64,000 bases of DNA from NCBI RefSeq assembly GCF_004364865.1, contig NZ_SOAU01000001.1:62001-126000 (forward strand), given 5' to 3'. The stretch's first letter is position 1; every line of letters begins with the position of its first letter. The position numbers were made by a program, and so were the translations under genes. Source of the DNA: Ilumatobacter fluminis. Its GTDB lineage: Bacteria > Actinomycetota > Acidimicrobiia > Acidimicrobiales > Ilumatobacteraceae. Under the pieces are notes generated by a model. It had not been told where the DNA came from, made no database searches, and saw nothing but the letters and a program-made list of their open reading frames with translations. This document shows positions 43,637 through 51,083 of this stretch, in pieces.

Positions 43637-43872
43637 GGGTCAGGTGTCAGAGGTGGTACTCCGGGTCAGGTGTCAGAGGTGGTACTCCGGGTCAGGTGTC
43701 GGAGGTGACGGCTCGCCCCCGGGGCGAGGCGTTACCGGCGATCACCTGACCCGGGATCGGTGCGCGTACCCGAGCGCTCGAGCCGCTTGGCCAACCACAG
43801 GACCCCGGAGTCAGGTGACCGCCGGTCACGGGTTCGGCTGCGCCTCACCCGTCACCTCTGGCACCCGACCCG
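43637..43872. repeat. Family A repeat with 26-bp tandem duplication of the arm start
   Basis: GGGTCAGGTGTCAGAGGTGG starts at 43637 and 43663. A full element follows at 43689-43872, with a left arm in which the usual AGGAACGAG is replaced by CTCGCCCCCGGGGCGAGG, itself a GC hairpin. The inverted right arm closes GGCACCCGACCCGG. The stop of the next minus-strand gene (43891) is 19 bp away. The block fills the 304-bp gap between 43587 and 43890; nothing else is seen there. Confidence 0.88.
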
Positions 43873-43890
43873 GTGACCCGACCCCGGGGG

Positions 43891-44214
43891 TCAGGCAGCC
43901 GTGCCGAGGCGGCCGGTGTCGAAGGCTTCCCGCAGGTAGGTCCAGGCGTAGATGCCGGTGCGGTGACCGTCGCTCCAGTCGAGGTTGATCCCGAATGCGC
44001 CCGCCAGTGCGGCGTCGGTGATCGAGACCAGCTCGCCGCGCTCCACGGCCGGTGACACCGACTCGCCGGCGTTGCGCCGCCCGACGCAGGTCGCGCACGG
44101 GCACGCCAGTCGGAGTTCGCCGACCCCGTACCGCACGGTGACGTCGTCGTCGAACGTCACCGCCATGTGCGAGTCACGCTCCACCTCGATCCCCACGACG
44201 TCGCCGGCGCTCAT
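43891..44214 (-). CDS. DUF971 (gamma-butyrobetaine hydroxylase N-terminal-like) protein
   Basis: A 107-residue protein with the zinc-type motif CPCATCVGRRN (Cys residues about 38-43) and the closing GHRTGIYAWTYLRE. DUF971 proteins are small zinc-binding domains, found alone or at the N-terminus of gamma-butyrobetaine hydroxylase, and are associated with Fe-S assembly in some bacteria. GAGGGACGG precedes the ATG. It is 22 bp downstream of the SDR gene and probably co-transcribed. Confidence 0.85.
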   Translation of the reverse strand: MSAGDVVGIEVERDSHMAVTFDDDVTVRYGVGELRLACPCATCVGRRNAGESVSPAVERGELVSITDAALAGAFGINLDWSDGHRTGIYAWTYLREAFDTGRLGTAA

Positions 44215-44236
44215 GGCCGTCCCTCGTTCGGCACGG

Positions 44237-44971
44237 TCAGACCCAGCCGCCGGCGTAGTTGACGATCTGGCCGGTGGTGAAGGTGCTGGTGCCGTCGATG
44301 AACGGCATGGAGAAGGCTGCGCATTCCTCCATGGTGCCGAGTCGGCGGAGCGGAACGGCCGACTCGATGCGAGCGCGGACGTCGGGGTCGTCGGCGCCGC
44401 TCGCCCGACGGAACTCGGGAAAGTCCATGAAGTTGGTGCCGATCGCGTTCACCTGCACGCCGGTGGGGGCGACCTCGGCGGCGACGTTGCGCACCATCAT
44501 GTTCGCGGCTGCCCGGGCCGACGAGTAGAGCGGTGCGTTCGGCGTCGGCTTCGAACCGGCGGCGCTGGTGAACACGAGCACCTGGCCCTGCTCGCGCTCG
44601 ACCATGTGCGGGACGACCGACCGGAGGAAGTGATACGGCTCGACGACACACCCGCGGACGGCGGCGTCGAGATCGTCGGCGGTGGACGACAGGAACGAGC
44701 CGGTGACGACGCGTCCGGTGAACGCGACGGCGGCGTCGACGTGGCCGAACCGGTCGAGTCCGGCCTGGACGAGGGCGGTCGCGGCGTCGGGGTCGGCGAG
44801 GCGCACCCGGTCGGGGAACACCTCGACGGTCGCACCCATCGCCACGAGCTCTTCGACCAGCCCGTCCTCGGGTGCGGCGACGACGAGGTCGTGCCCGCGC
44901 CCGGCCAGGAGCCGCGCGATGTGTGGCCCCACGTAGAACGACGTGTCAGCGATCAACGCAACGCGACCCAT
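44237..44971 (-). CDS. Short-chain dehydrogenase/reductase (SDR) fold with altered catalytic residues
   Basis: A 244-residue SDR-like protein. The Gly-rich cofactor motif is degenerate (ADTSFYVGPHIA at residues 8-19 instead of TGxxxGxG). The catalytic motif is Tyr149-S-S-A-Arg153, so the usual Lys of YxxxK is Arg; Ser136 (VFTSAAG) is present. This is seen in pseudo-SDRs or in NADPH-independent members. Activity is therefore doubtful. TAGGTT lies 7 nt before the ATG (leaderless). Confidence 0.82.
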   Translation of the reverse strand: MGRVALIADTSFYVGPHIARLLAGRGHDLVVAAPEDGLVEELVAMGATVEVFPDRVRLADPDAATALVQAGLDRFGHVDAAVAFTGRVVTGSFLSSTADDLDAAVRGCVVEPYHFLRSVVPHMVEREQGQVLVFTSAAGSKPTPNAPLYSSARAAANMMVRNVAAEVAPTGVQVNAIGTNFMDFPEFRRASGADDPDVRARIESAVPLRRLGTMEECAAFSMPFIDGTSTFTTGQIVNYAGGWV

Positions 44972-44978
44972 CCCGACG

Positions 44979-44984
44979 AACCTA
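44979..44984 (-). promoter_or_regulatory. -10 box, leaderless SDR transcript
   Basis: TAGGTT on the minus strand, 7 nt before the ATG at 44971. Confidence 0.55.
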
Positions 44985-45002
44985 GATCGGAGCCCAGCCC
45001 GG

Positions 45003-45286
45003 CCGGGTGTCGGAGGAAACGCGACGTCGGTGCGTCGGGTCAGGTGTCAGCGGCGACACCGACCAGGTCCCTGTCAGGCTCGACTCCCCGGGCCGTCGGT
45101 TGATGTCAGACATCATCCGACGCCTCGGGTCGGGGCGTCGGTGCTTCGGGTCAGGTGTCAGAGGTGACGACTCGCCCCCGGGGCGAGGCGTTACCGGCGA
45201 TCACCTGACCCGGGATCGGTGCGCGAACTCGAGCACTCGAGCCCCCTGGTCAACCACAGGCCCCCGAGTCAGGTGACCTGACCCGG
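45003..45286. repeat. Family A repeat: eroded arm fragments and a shortened element
   Basis: Fragments begin at about 45003 and 45037. A shortened element runs 45148-45286: its left arm is of the CTCGCCCCCGGGGCGAGG type seen at 43689, while the right arm has lost its middle, leaving GTCAGGTGACCTGACCCGG. Between them (45071-45147) only non-coding sequence is seen. It ends 9 bp from the stop of the CHAT-like gene, and accounts for most of the 323-bp gap 44972-45294. Confidence 0.75.
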
Positions 45287-45294
45287 CGGCGTGG

Positions 45295-47541
45295 TTACTC
45301 GGCGGGGCCGACGAAGTCGAGGGTGGCGGTGACGCCTTCGTAGGTCGTGGTGAGGACCTGGTCCTCGCAGGTGAAGGTGCCGGTGCCGGCGATGGCCTCG
45401 GAGCCGACGGTTTGGTTCCCAGCTCCGAACGGCAGGTTCTGCAGCTGGCCACCCACCTCGAGCTGGATGGTGACCGTCGCCGGGCTGCCCGGGTCGGAGA
45501 TCGTGAGCTGGTTCCCCGACGAGCTCCAGGTACCCGGATCGGTCGAGTCGATCGTCGTGACGAGTGTGCCCTGCGGCGTTGTCATGCCGATCTGCCACTG
45601 GTTGCGGCGTCCGGTGTACGTGCCGTCGGGACGCAAGGTGACGGTGTATTCGCCAGACCGGTGCGTCATCTGGACTCCCTGACCCTGGCCGGCGACGCGG
45701 ATGATCTCGTCGAGGAACGCTTGGCTCCGCAGACGCCACACGCCGGTGAGACAGGTCAGCTTCACCGGTGCGATCTCGTCGATGCTCTGGCCGCTCTCGG
45801 GGAGTTCGATGGTGAGCTTCATCTCGACCTCGTCGTCCTCCTCGATCCGGTTGAGCAGCCTGACGTCGTCCTCGATGAGCCACTCGCCCCACTTGCCGGT
45901 CGGGTTGCCCTCGGATGCCGACCACGTGTCGACCTCGATCCCGTCGACCTCGAGCCGCAGGGTCGTGTCGGCTTCGGTGCCCGGGTCGAGTCCTTCGACG
46001 CGGAGCGCGACCGGCATGTAGTCGGCGTCGTCGCGGATGTCGACCCGGACTTCGGCGCCCGGTTGCATCTCGCCCCCGTCCTGTGGGTGGTCGATCCAGG
46101 CGACCTCACGGACGCGCAGGTCGCCGCTGCCACCGCCGCGCCGGACGAGGGTGACGGTGATCTCCCCGCCTTCCTCCGGTGTGTCGGGCCGGTCGAGCGC
46201 CTCGATCTCGGGTCCGTTGCCGTCACTCGTCGCTTCGCTGCCGCCGACATCTGCGCCGGTGACGTAGTGGAACCGGCCGTCGCTACCGAGGACCAGGATT
46301 TCGCCGGGTTCGTCCGGTGTGTCGGGGTCGGCGACGTCGTCGTAGGTGACCAGGTCGGCGTCGCCGACGACGCTGTGGGCACGTTCGGTCGTCGAGCCGG
46401 TCTCGATCAGCGTGCTGTGCAGGGCGAGCGAGGATGCCTGCGCGAATGCCGAGTCGACGGCTTCGGTCCAGGAGAACACGACGCCGTCGCCGAAGGCGTT
46501 GGTGAGGTCTTCGCCGCGTCCGGTCTCGCATGCGGAGAGCACCACCGTGTCGGGGAGACCGTCCGGATACTGCTCTGCGAGGAACGAGTTGTCGACGAGT
46601 CGGTCGGCACCGTTGCGGTTGAAGCCGACGGTGGCGCCGCCGTTCTCGTCGAGGACGAGCACTTGCATGGTGACGTCGGAGTCGACGAGCAGCGACGTCA
46701 CACAGCCGCTCTCGTCGCAGATCTGCTGACCGTGTGTCGAGACGTGGACGACGTCATACGCGTCCCATCCTTCGAACGAGGAGAGGCCGACGCCCGTCTC
46801 GGTGGCGGTGTTCTCGTAGTACTCGACGTTGCCCTCATAGCCGCGTGCTCCCTCGTACAGGGCGGCGACGGCAGCGCCTTCGTCGGTCTCGGCGAAGTCG
46901 AATTGGTAGGGCGACAGCACGAGGGCGCGCTTGGTCTCGTGGTCGTCTCCGACCACGTCGCGCGGGATCGGTCGCGTGACGGCTGCGGTGCCGGAGCGAG
47001 CGGGTGCCGCGGATCGAGTGCTCCTCGTGCCGAGTGCACCGTCGCCGAAGAACCAGGCACCTATGCCGCCGTCGACGCGGAACCAGATCGCATCACCGCT
47101 GACGAGCACGCCGGCGATGTCGTCGTTGCCGGCGATCTCGTCGGCGACGGTGAACAGGTCGGCTCCGCCGCCGTACGACGCTTGGGCGGCTTCGCCGATG
47201 GCGAACGTCGCCTCCAGCGCCTCGGTCGTTGCCTCGGCCCAGGTGCAGGGGTGGTCGGCTGCGCCGCACGTGGTCAACTCGGAGACGGTCGGCACCTCGA
47301 CCGGCTCGTCGGGCTCGTCGGCCGGGTCGGTCTGGTCGTCGGCGGCGGCCGTGGTGCTCGTCGACTCGTCGTCGGAGTCGTCGCGCTCCCCGGGCTCGCT
47401 CGTGGCGCCGGTCGTCTCGGTGGCGTCGGGTTCGTCCGGTTCGTCACTGCCGGCGTCGTCGCCGCCCGAGCATGCGCTCAGGAGGAGGATGGTGGCCGCT
47501 GCGATGCACGTGAACCGTGCCGATCGTGTCCCCTGCGTCAT
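45295..47541 (-). CDS. Large secreted lipoprotein with a CHAT-like (caspase-type) His/Cys signature
   Basis: A 748-residue protein. Signal peptide with lipobox LLSAC (Cys24), then an acidic, Thr/Asp/Glu-rich linker (25-85). A region to about 200 has no match. A domain follows with VVHVSTHG (His270) and VVLSACETGRG (Cys338), the paired motifs of CHAT cysteine peptidases. A beta-rich section (about 415-600) and a C-terminal lipocalin/META-like barrel (about 630-748, YTVTLRPDGTYTGRRNQW) complete it. CHAT domains are usually cytosolic; an exported version is unusual. GGAAGG precedes the ATG. No obvious partner is adjacent. Confidence 0.75.
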   Translation of the reverse strand: MTQGTRSARFTCIAAATILLLSACSGGDDAGSDEPDEPDATETTGATSEPGERDDSDDESTSTTAAADDQTDPADEPDEPVEVPTVSELTTCGAADHPCTWAEATTEALEATFAIGEAAQASYGGGADLFTVADEIAGNDDIAGVLVSGDAIWFRVDGGIGAWFFGDGALGTRSTRSAAPARSGTAAVTRPIPRDVVGDDHETKRALVLSPYQFDFAETDEGAAVAALYEGARGYEGNVEYYENTATETGVGLSSFEGWDAYDVVHVSTHGQQICDESGCVTSLLVDSDVTMQVLVLDENGGATVGFNRNGADRLVDNSFLAEQYPDGLPDTVVLSACETGRGEDLTNAFGDGVVFSWTEAVDSAFAQASSLALHSTLIETGSTTERAHSVVGDADLVTYDDVADPDTPDEPGEILVLGSDGRFHYVTGADVGGSEATSDGNGPEIEALDRPDTPEEGGEITVTLVRRGGGSGDLRVREVAWIDHPQDGGEMQPGAEVRVDIRDDADYMPVALRVEGLDPGTEADTTLRLEVDGIEVDTWSASEGNPTGKWGEWLIEDDVRLLNRIEEDDEVEMKLTIELPESGQSIDEIAPVKLTCLTGVWRLRSQAFLDEIIRVAGQGQGVQMTHRSGEYTVTLRPDGTYTGRRNQWQIGMTTPQGTLVTTIDSTDPGTWSSSGNQLTISDPGSPATVTIQLEVGGQLQNLPFGAGNQTVGSEAIAGTGTFTCEDQVLTTTYEGVTATLDFVGPAE

Positions 47542-47635
47542 GGTGCGCCTTCCGCTCGACGTCCCGACCACCGTACAAAACGTCCGCGACGCCCTGCCGA
47601 TGTTTGCGCCCCACCCGACCCGATGGGCAGGGAAG

Positions 47636-48001
47636 TCAGGTGGTGGAAAGGACGGCGACGTTGAGGGGGCCGCGGGTGGTGCAGGCCTTGGCGTCGCGGA
47701 AGCGGCCGCCGAGCTGGATCTTGGCGTCGTCGTTCGCTTCGAGGTTGGCGAACCAGTGGGAGTCGCCACGCACGGTCGACACGGCGACCTTGTCACCGAG
47801 CCGGACGGCGACCAGGGGCACCTGGCGGGGCAGACCGCTCTTGCGTCCGGTGGTCTCGACCACCACGGCGCCGGCCCCGACGGGGAGGGGGTTGCCAAGT
47901 CCGGTCGCCAGGACCGGCCGAACGACCTGGTTCAGGGTGCGGAAGGCGGTGCGGGTGATGGCGCTGGTGTCGGGAAGCACGGTGGGAACAACAGCAAGCA
48001 C
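47636..48001 (-). CDS. Ddn-like deazaflavin-dependent nitroreductase-family protein
   Basis: About 121 residues if the GTG at 48001 is used (114 from the GTG at 47980). VVETTGRKSGLPRQVPLVAV and the following VRGDSHWFANLEANDDAKIQLGGR are Ddn-family signatures. The TGRKSG loop is identical to that of the protein at 4683-5099. The reading frame is open upstream, but that part is the antisense of the VOC gene's surroundings. Function as for other family members, substrate unknown. Confidence 0.75.
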   Translation of the reverse strand: MLAVVPTVLPDTSAITRTAFRTLNQVVRPVLATGLGNPLPVGAGAVVVETTGRKSGLPRQVPLVAVRLGDKVAVSTVRGDSHWFANLEANDDAKIQLGGRFRDAKACTTRGPLNVAVLSTT

Positions 48002-48051
48002 TCCCGCAGTATTCCGCGAGCACGCCGGATCTCGTGCGGCGGGTGCCGGCC

Positions 48052-48429
48052 TCAGCTCCAGACGGTGCTGTTGTCGTCGTTGAGTGTGCCGGGTGGGTCG
48101 ATCACCACGCAGAACTCGAGCCCGGCCGGGTCGGTTAACACGGTCCACTCGTCGTGTCGACGGACGACCCGGGCGCCGAGGCCTTCGAGCCGCTCGACCT
48201 CGGCGTCGAGGTCGTCGGTGTGGATGTCGAGATGGATGCGGGCGTCGCCGTCGTCGAGACGTTGGACGAGCAGAGCCGAGTGCTCGGTGAGGCGGGTGCC
48301 GTGGAACTCGGGCGAATCGAGTTCGCGCATCGGGTGGCCGGTGGCGGCACCCCAGAAGGCGGTCTCATCGGCGTGGTCGTCGGCTGGCACATCGATCACG
48401 GCGACGAAAAGCCTGCTGCGGTGCGTCAT
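48052..48429 (-). CDS. VOC-family (glyoxalase-like) protein
   Basis: A 125-residue protein with two beta-alpha-beta-beta-beta units: FVAVIDVPADDHADETAFWG in the first, IHLDIHTDDLDAEVERLEGLGARVV and DPAGLEFCVVID in the second. This matches a Glyoxalase_6-type VOC domain. Metal-ligand positions (His in IHLDIH, Glu in LEFCVV) are plausible. Substrate unknown. It starts at MTHRSRLF. It shares a 56-bp divergent region with the next gene. Confidence 0.82.
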   Translation of the reverse strand: MTHRSRLFVAVIDVPADDHADETAFWGAATGHPMRELDSPEFHGTRLTEHSALLVQRLDDGDARIHLDIHTDDLDAEVERLEGLGARVVRRHDEWTVLTDPAGLEFCVVIDPPGTLNDDNSTVWS

Positions 48430-48485
48430 GGTCGTGAACGTACACGCGCCGTGACGTGCGATCATCCGGGAATGAGGTGGGAGCG

Positions 48486-48863
48486 ATGAGCACGGTGTCC
48501 GACGGTTGGTACGACACGACCGAACTCATCGCCCGGTTGCCGGCACCCTCGGCATCACTGCGCGGTGTGTTGTCGACGAAGGGCCCGAACGGCCGCGAGG
48601 TGCCGACGTCGATCCCGCTCCATCACGCCGTCGCATTGGCGGCGTCGGCGTGTGCACGGTCGCGTGGCGCCAAGCGCTTCAAGACCGTCTACGAACACGT
48701 CCGGGCGTTGGGCGACCGACAGCGGGAGTTCGTCGTCGTACTCCGGTCGGGCAAACCGCCGGAGGTGGTGCCGGCCGACGGGTTCGTGGCGACTGCGGCG
48801 ATCGTCCTCGACCTCGCCGACCTCGAACGAGCGGTTCGTGCCGGTGACGTGATCTCGCACTAG
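48486..48863 (+). CDS. Hypothetical protein
   Basis: A 125-residue protein from ATG 48486, with GGGAG just upstream. It opens VSDGWYDTTELIARLPAPSASLRG and ends VVPADGFVATAAIVLDLADLERAV. I recognise no family. It lacks signal peptide or membrane helices and has a conserved-looking RSRGAKRFKTVYEHVRAL basic segment that could bind nucleic acid or phosphate, by inference. Third-position GC usage supports coding. Confidence 0.6.
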   Translation: MSTVSDGWYDTTELIARLPAPSASLRGVLSTKGPNGREVPTSIPLHHAVALAASACARSRGAKRFKTVYEHVRALGDRQREFVVVLRSGKPPEVVPADGFVATAAIVLDLADLERAVRAGDVISH

Positions 48864-48885
48864 CGCCGTGTCGGACGGCGCAGCG

Positions 48886-49185
48886 TCAGAGGGCGGGGCG
48901 GCCGGTGCGCTTCAGGACCCAGGAGGCGCCGATCACGACGATCACGGCACCGATGACTGCGCCGATGATGCCACCCCAGTCGAACCGGTCGTCGTCGCCG
49001 ATGCCGAGCAGGGCCGTGAAGATCCAGTAGCCGACGAGGGCGCCGGCGAGCCCGAGCCCGGTCGAGACGAGCCACGAGGTGGGCCCGCTCATGTGACGGA
49101 ACGCGTCGTTGGGGACGAGTGCCCGTCCGATCGCTCCGGCCACGAGGCCGAGGAGGAGGGCGGCGATCAGGCTTCCGATGTCCAT
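48886..49185 (-). CDS. GlsB/YeaQ/YmgE family membrane protein
   Basis: A 99-residue protein with a Gly/Ala-rich pattern: helix 1 IAALLLGLVAGAIGRALVP, helix 2 WLVSTGLGLAGALVGYWIF, helix 3 GGIIGAVIGAVIVVIGASW. It belongs to the same transglycosylase-associated family as the gene at 5931 but is more divergent. AGGAG lies about 11 nt before the ATG. It is convergent with the hypothetical gene at 48486, 22 bp apart. Confidence 0.83.
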   Translation of the reverse strand: MDIGSLIAALLLGLVAGAIGRALVPNDAFRHMSGPTSWLVSTGLGLAGALVGYWIFTALLGIGDDDRFDWGGIIGAVIGAVIVVIGASWVLKRTGRPAL

Positions 49186-49218
49186 GTCGGTTGAACTCCT
49201 TTGTTCGATGACACGCCG

Positions 49219-49965
49219 TCAGTACCTCCGGGCGTCACGATCAAACGTCTGGCCCCGACCATGGGGAACAGGGGTCGGTTCGGCAGCGTCGGTCGGCGCC
49301 TGCCAGAGCGGCAAGGCGAGGGGACCGAGACGCTCGCGGTCGACCGATCGCACGATGGTGGTGATGGCGGCGATCGAACACAGGGTGATCATCATCATCG
49401 CCGGATCGTGGATGACCTCGGCGGGATGCAGCGTGGTCACGAACGGCACGAACGGGACGGCGGCGAGTGACCACAGCGTGGCTCGACGCATCGCGAACCG
49501 GCGACTCGTCGGTCGGGCGAGCGCGAACAGCAACGACATCTCCATCACGAGGTAGAACGCCGACGGATCGACTCGACCCGACATCACGAAGGTGACGTTC
49601 AACAACACGCCGGTCCACAGAGCAGGCCGGAGGAAGCGCCCGAGCCCGAGGCAGAACGCCACGGCGAGCTGGGCGATCATCACGAACCACGCCACCCCCA
49701 CCGTCCACGGGGCGACGACGTAGTCCACGAATGGGACGAAGAGCGGCAGTACCTGGCCGTCTTGGGCGGACAGGAACGCCTCGAGTGCGGTACCGCTCCA
49801 CCAATCGGGCTCGATCACCTTCTCGATCCCGGCGCGCATCCACCCGGCCGCGAGGAACAGCTGGAGCGGGAGGAGCAGGGTGGAGGCAGGCATCCCGGGT
49901 CGGGCTGCGCCGGGTGCTCGGGGGCGGGTATGGCGGTCGGTGGTGTCGGGGAGTGTGTGCGGCAT
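49219..49965 (-). CDS. DoxX-like/HTTM-like membrane protein
   Basis: About 248 residues from the ATG at 49965; the frame opens upstream at 50046 with an Arg-rich, unlikely extension running into the inverted repeat. Six hydrophobic helices are present. LFLAAGWMRAGIEKVIEPDWWSGTALEAFL is typical of DoxX/DoxD-like quinol oxidase accessory proteins, as are PWTVGVAWFVMIAQLAVAFCLG and NVTFVMSGRVDPSAFYLVMEM. Exact role unknown. It is divergent from the exported-protein gene across the CGAAAGA inverted repeat. Confidence 0.75.
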   Translation of the reverse strand: MPHTLPDTTDRHTRPRAPGAARPGMPASTLLLPLQLFLAAGWMRAGIEKVIEPDWWSGTALEAFLSAQDGQVLPLFVPFVDYVVAPWTVGVAWFVMIAQLAVAFCLGLGRFLRPALWTGVLLNVTFVMSGRVDPSAFYLVMEMSLLFALARPTSRRFAMRRATLWSLAAVPFVPFVTTLHPAEVIHDPAMMMITLCSIAAITTIVRSVDRERLGPLALPLWQAPTDAAEPTPVPHGRGQTFDRDARRY

Positions 49966-50010
49966 CGGGTGCACGATCACCGCCGGCGGTAAGGCGGCAC
50001 GGCGGCGGCG

Positions 50011-50070
50011 CGAAAGACCGTCGAAAGACACACCCAGCGAACTCACGGCCGATCTTTCGACGGTCTTTCG
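50011..50070. promoter_or_regulatory. 18-bp perfect inverted repeat built of CGAAAGA direct repeats
   Basis: CGAAAGACCGTCGAAAGA (50011-50028) is repeated in perfect inverted orientation at 50053-50070, with a 24-bp spacer. Within each arm CGAAAGA occurs twice at an 11-bp pitch, so the site carries four copies. Tandem repeats at one helical turn are typical of OmpR/PhoB-class response regulators. It lies between divergent membrane-protein and exported-protein genes; an OmpR-type regulator is encoded 1 kb away. Confidence 0.75.
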
Positions 50071-50151
50071 AACTCGCGAACAACCGACTTACCTCCGGGT
50101 CGCAGAGTGATCCTCGTCCAACTCCCCGCAACACAGACAGGACCCAACACC

Positions 50152-50754
50152 ATGCACAAGAAACTCTCCACACTGGTCGTCTCGCTCGGCCTGGCAGGCG
50201 CCGCCGTCGGCGTCGGCTCGATGGTCAACGCTCAAGAGAGCGACGACACGACCGACGACACCGTCGTCGACGACACGACCGACGACATCGGCACCGAGGA
50301 CGTCGACGAGCCGGCCGACGATCCGTTCGTCGACGACACCGACAGCGACTCGGCGGTTGACGCGGCCGAGGACGGTGACGAGGACGGTGACGGTGAGGGC
50401 CGCCGCGGTCGTCGCGGTGGCCGGAGCGGCGTCAGCTCCGACACGGTGATCGAGGCGCTCGGCATCACGGAGGACGAGTACGACGCCAGCCGCGACGCCG
50501 GGCTCACCATCACCGAGATCGCGGAGCAGGAAGGCGTCTCGATCGACACGGTCGTCGCCGCCCTGGTCGCCGACGTCGAGGAACACCTCGCCGAACACGT
50601 CGCCGACGGCGACCTGACCGAGGACGAGGCGGCCGAGAAGCTCGTCTCGGCCACCGAACGGATCGAAGACAAGGTCGATTCCGTCCGCGGCGAAGGCTGC
50701 GACGATGCCGACGATGCCGACGGCACCGACGAGGAGGCCGACGCCGACGCCTGA
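50152..50754 (+). CDS. Small exported acidic protein
   Basis: A 200-residue protein starting MHKKLSTLVVSLG, with a signal peptide cleaved near MVNAQES. An Asp/Thr-rich acidic stretch follows (DDTTDDTVVDDTTDD), then a short basic GRRGRRGGRSG patch. The C-terminal domain (VIEALGITEDEYDASRDAGL, TITEIAEQEGVSIDTVVAAL, HVADGDLTEDEAAEKL) resembles repeated helical modules in actinobacterial secreted proteins. Function unknown. It lies immediately downstream of the CGAAAGA inverted repeat and upstream of the two-component genes, so it is a candidate target or sensor partner of that system. Confidence 0.8.
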   Translation: MHKKLSTLVVSLGLAGAAVGVGSMVNAQESDDTTDDTVVDDTTDDIGTEDVDEPADDPFVDDTDSDSAVDAAEDGDEDGDGEGRRGRRGGRSGVSSDTVIEALGITEDEYDASRDAGLTITEIAEQEGVSIDTVVAALVADVEEHLAEHVADGDLTEDEAAEKLVSATERIEDKVDSVRGEGCDDADDADGTDEEADADA

Positions 50755-50846
50755 TCACCTCGGCCCGATCTCATTCGTGCCTCCCCTGGGACCGGTCAGG
50801 GCGGCCCGCCTCCACGGCGGGCCGCCCCGCCGCGCCCGGCCGAGCG

Positions 50847-50992
50847 GGGTCGGGTGTCGCAGGGAACGGTGACGGCGAGGAACGAGCACTTCGGGTCAGG
50901 TGTCGCAGGTGACGGCGAGGAACGATCACTTCGGGTCAGGTGTCGCAGGTGACGGCGAGGAACGAGCCGTTACCGGAGATCACCTGACCCGG
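50847..50992. repeat. Family A repeat: tandem A/G-type arms, no right arm
   Basis: GGGTCGGGTGTCGCAGGG (50847), then GGGTCAGGTGTCGCAGG at 50893 and 50933, the last two spaced 40 bp. Only the last unit is completed to ATCACCTGACCC (50992). The sequence to about 51060 keeps spacer-like GGTGCGCGAACCC and then diverges. This explains most of the 329-bp gap 50755-51083, within an operon-like arrangement. Confidence 0.85.
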
Positions 50993-51083
50993 GATGGGTG
51001 CGCGAACCCGAGCGCCCGAGCTGCTCGGCCAGCTTCACGACCCCGACCCGAGCGGCAGCGAACAGAACGGAGAGTGATCCGAC

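Noticed and set aside
49966-50046. N-terminal extension of the DoxX-like gene to 50046
   Set aside because: It runs into the CGAAAGA inverted repeat and encodes an Arg-rich stretch without membrane or signal features.
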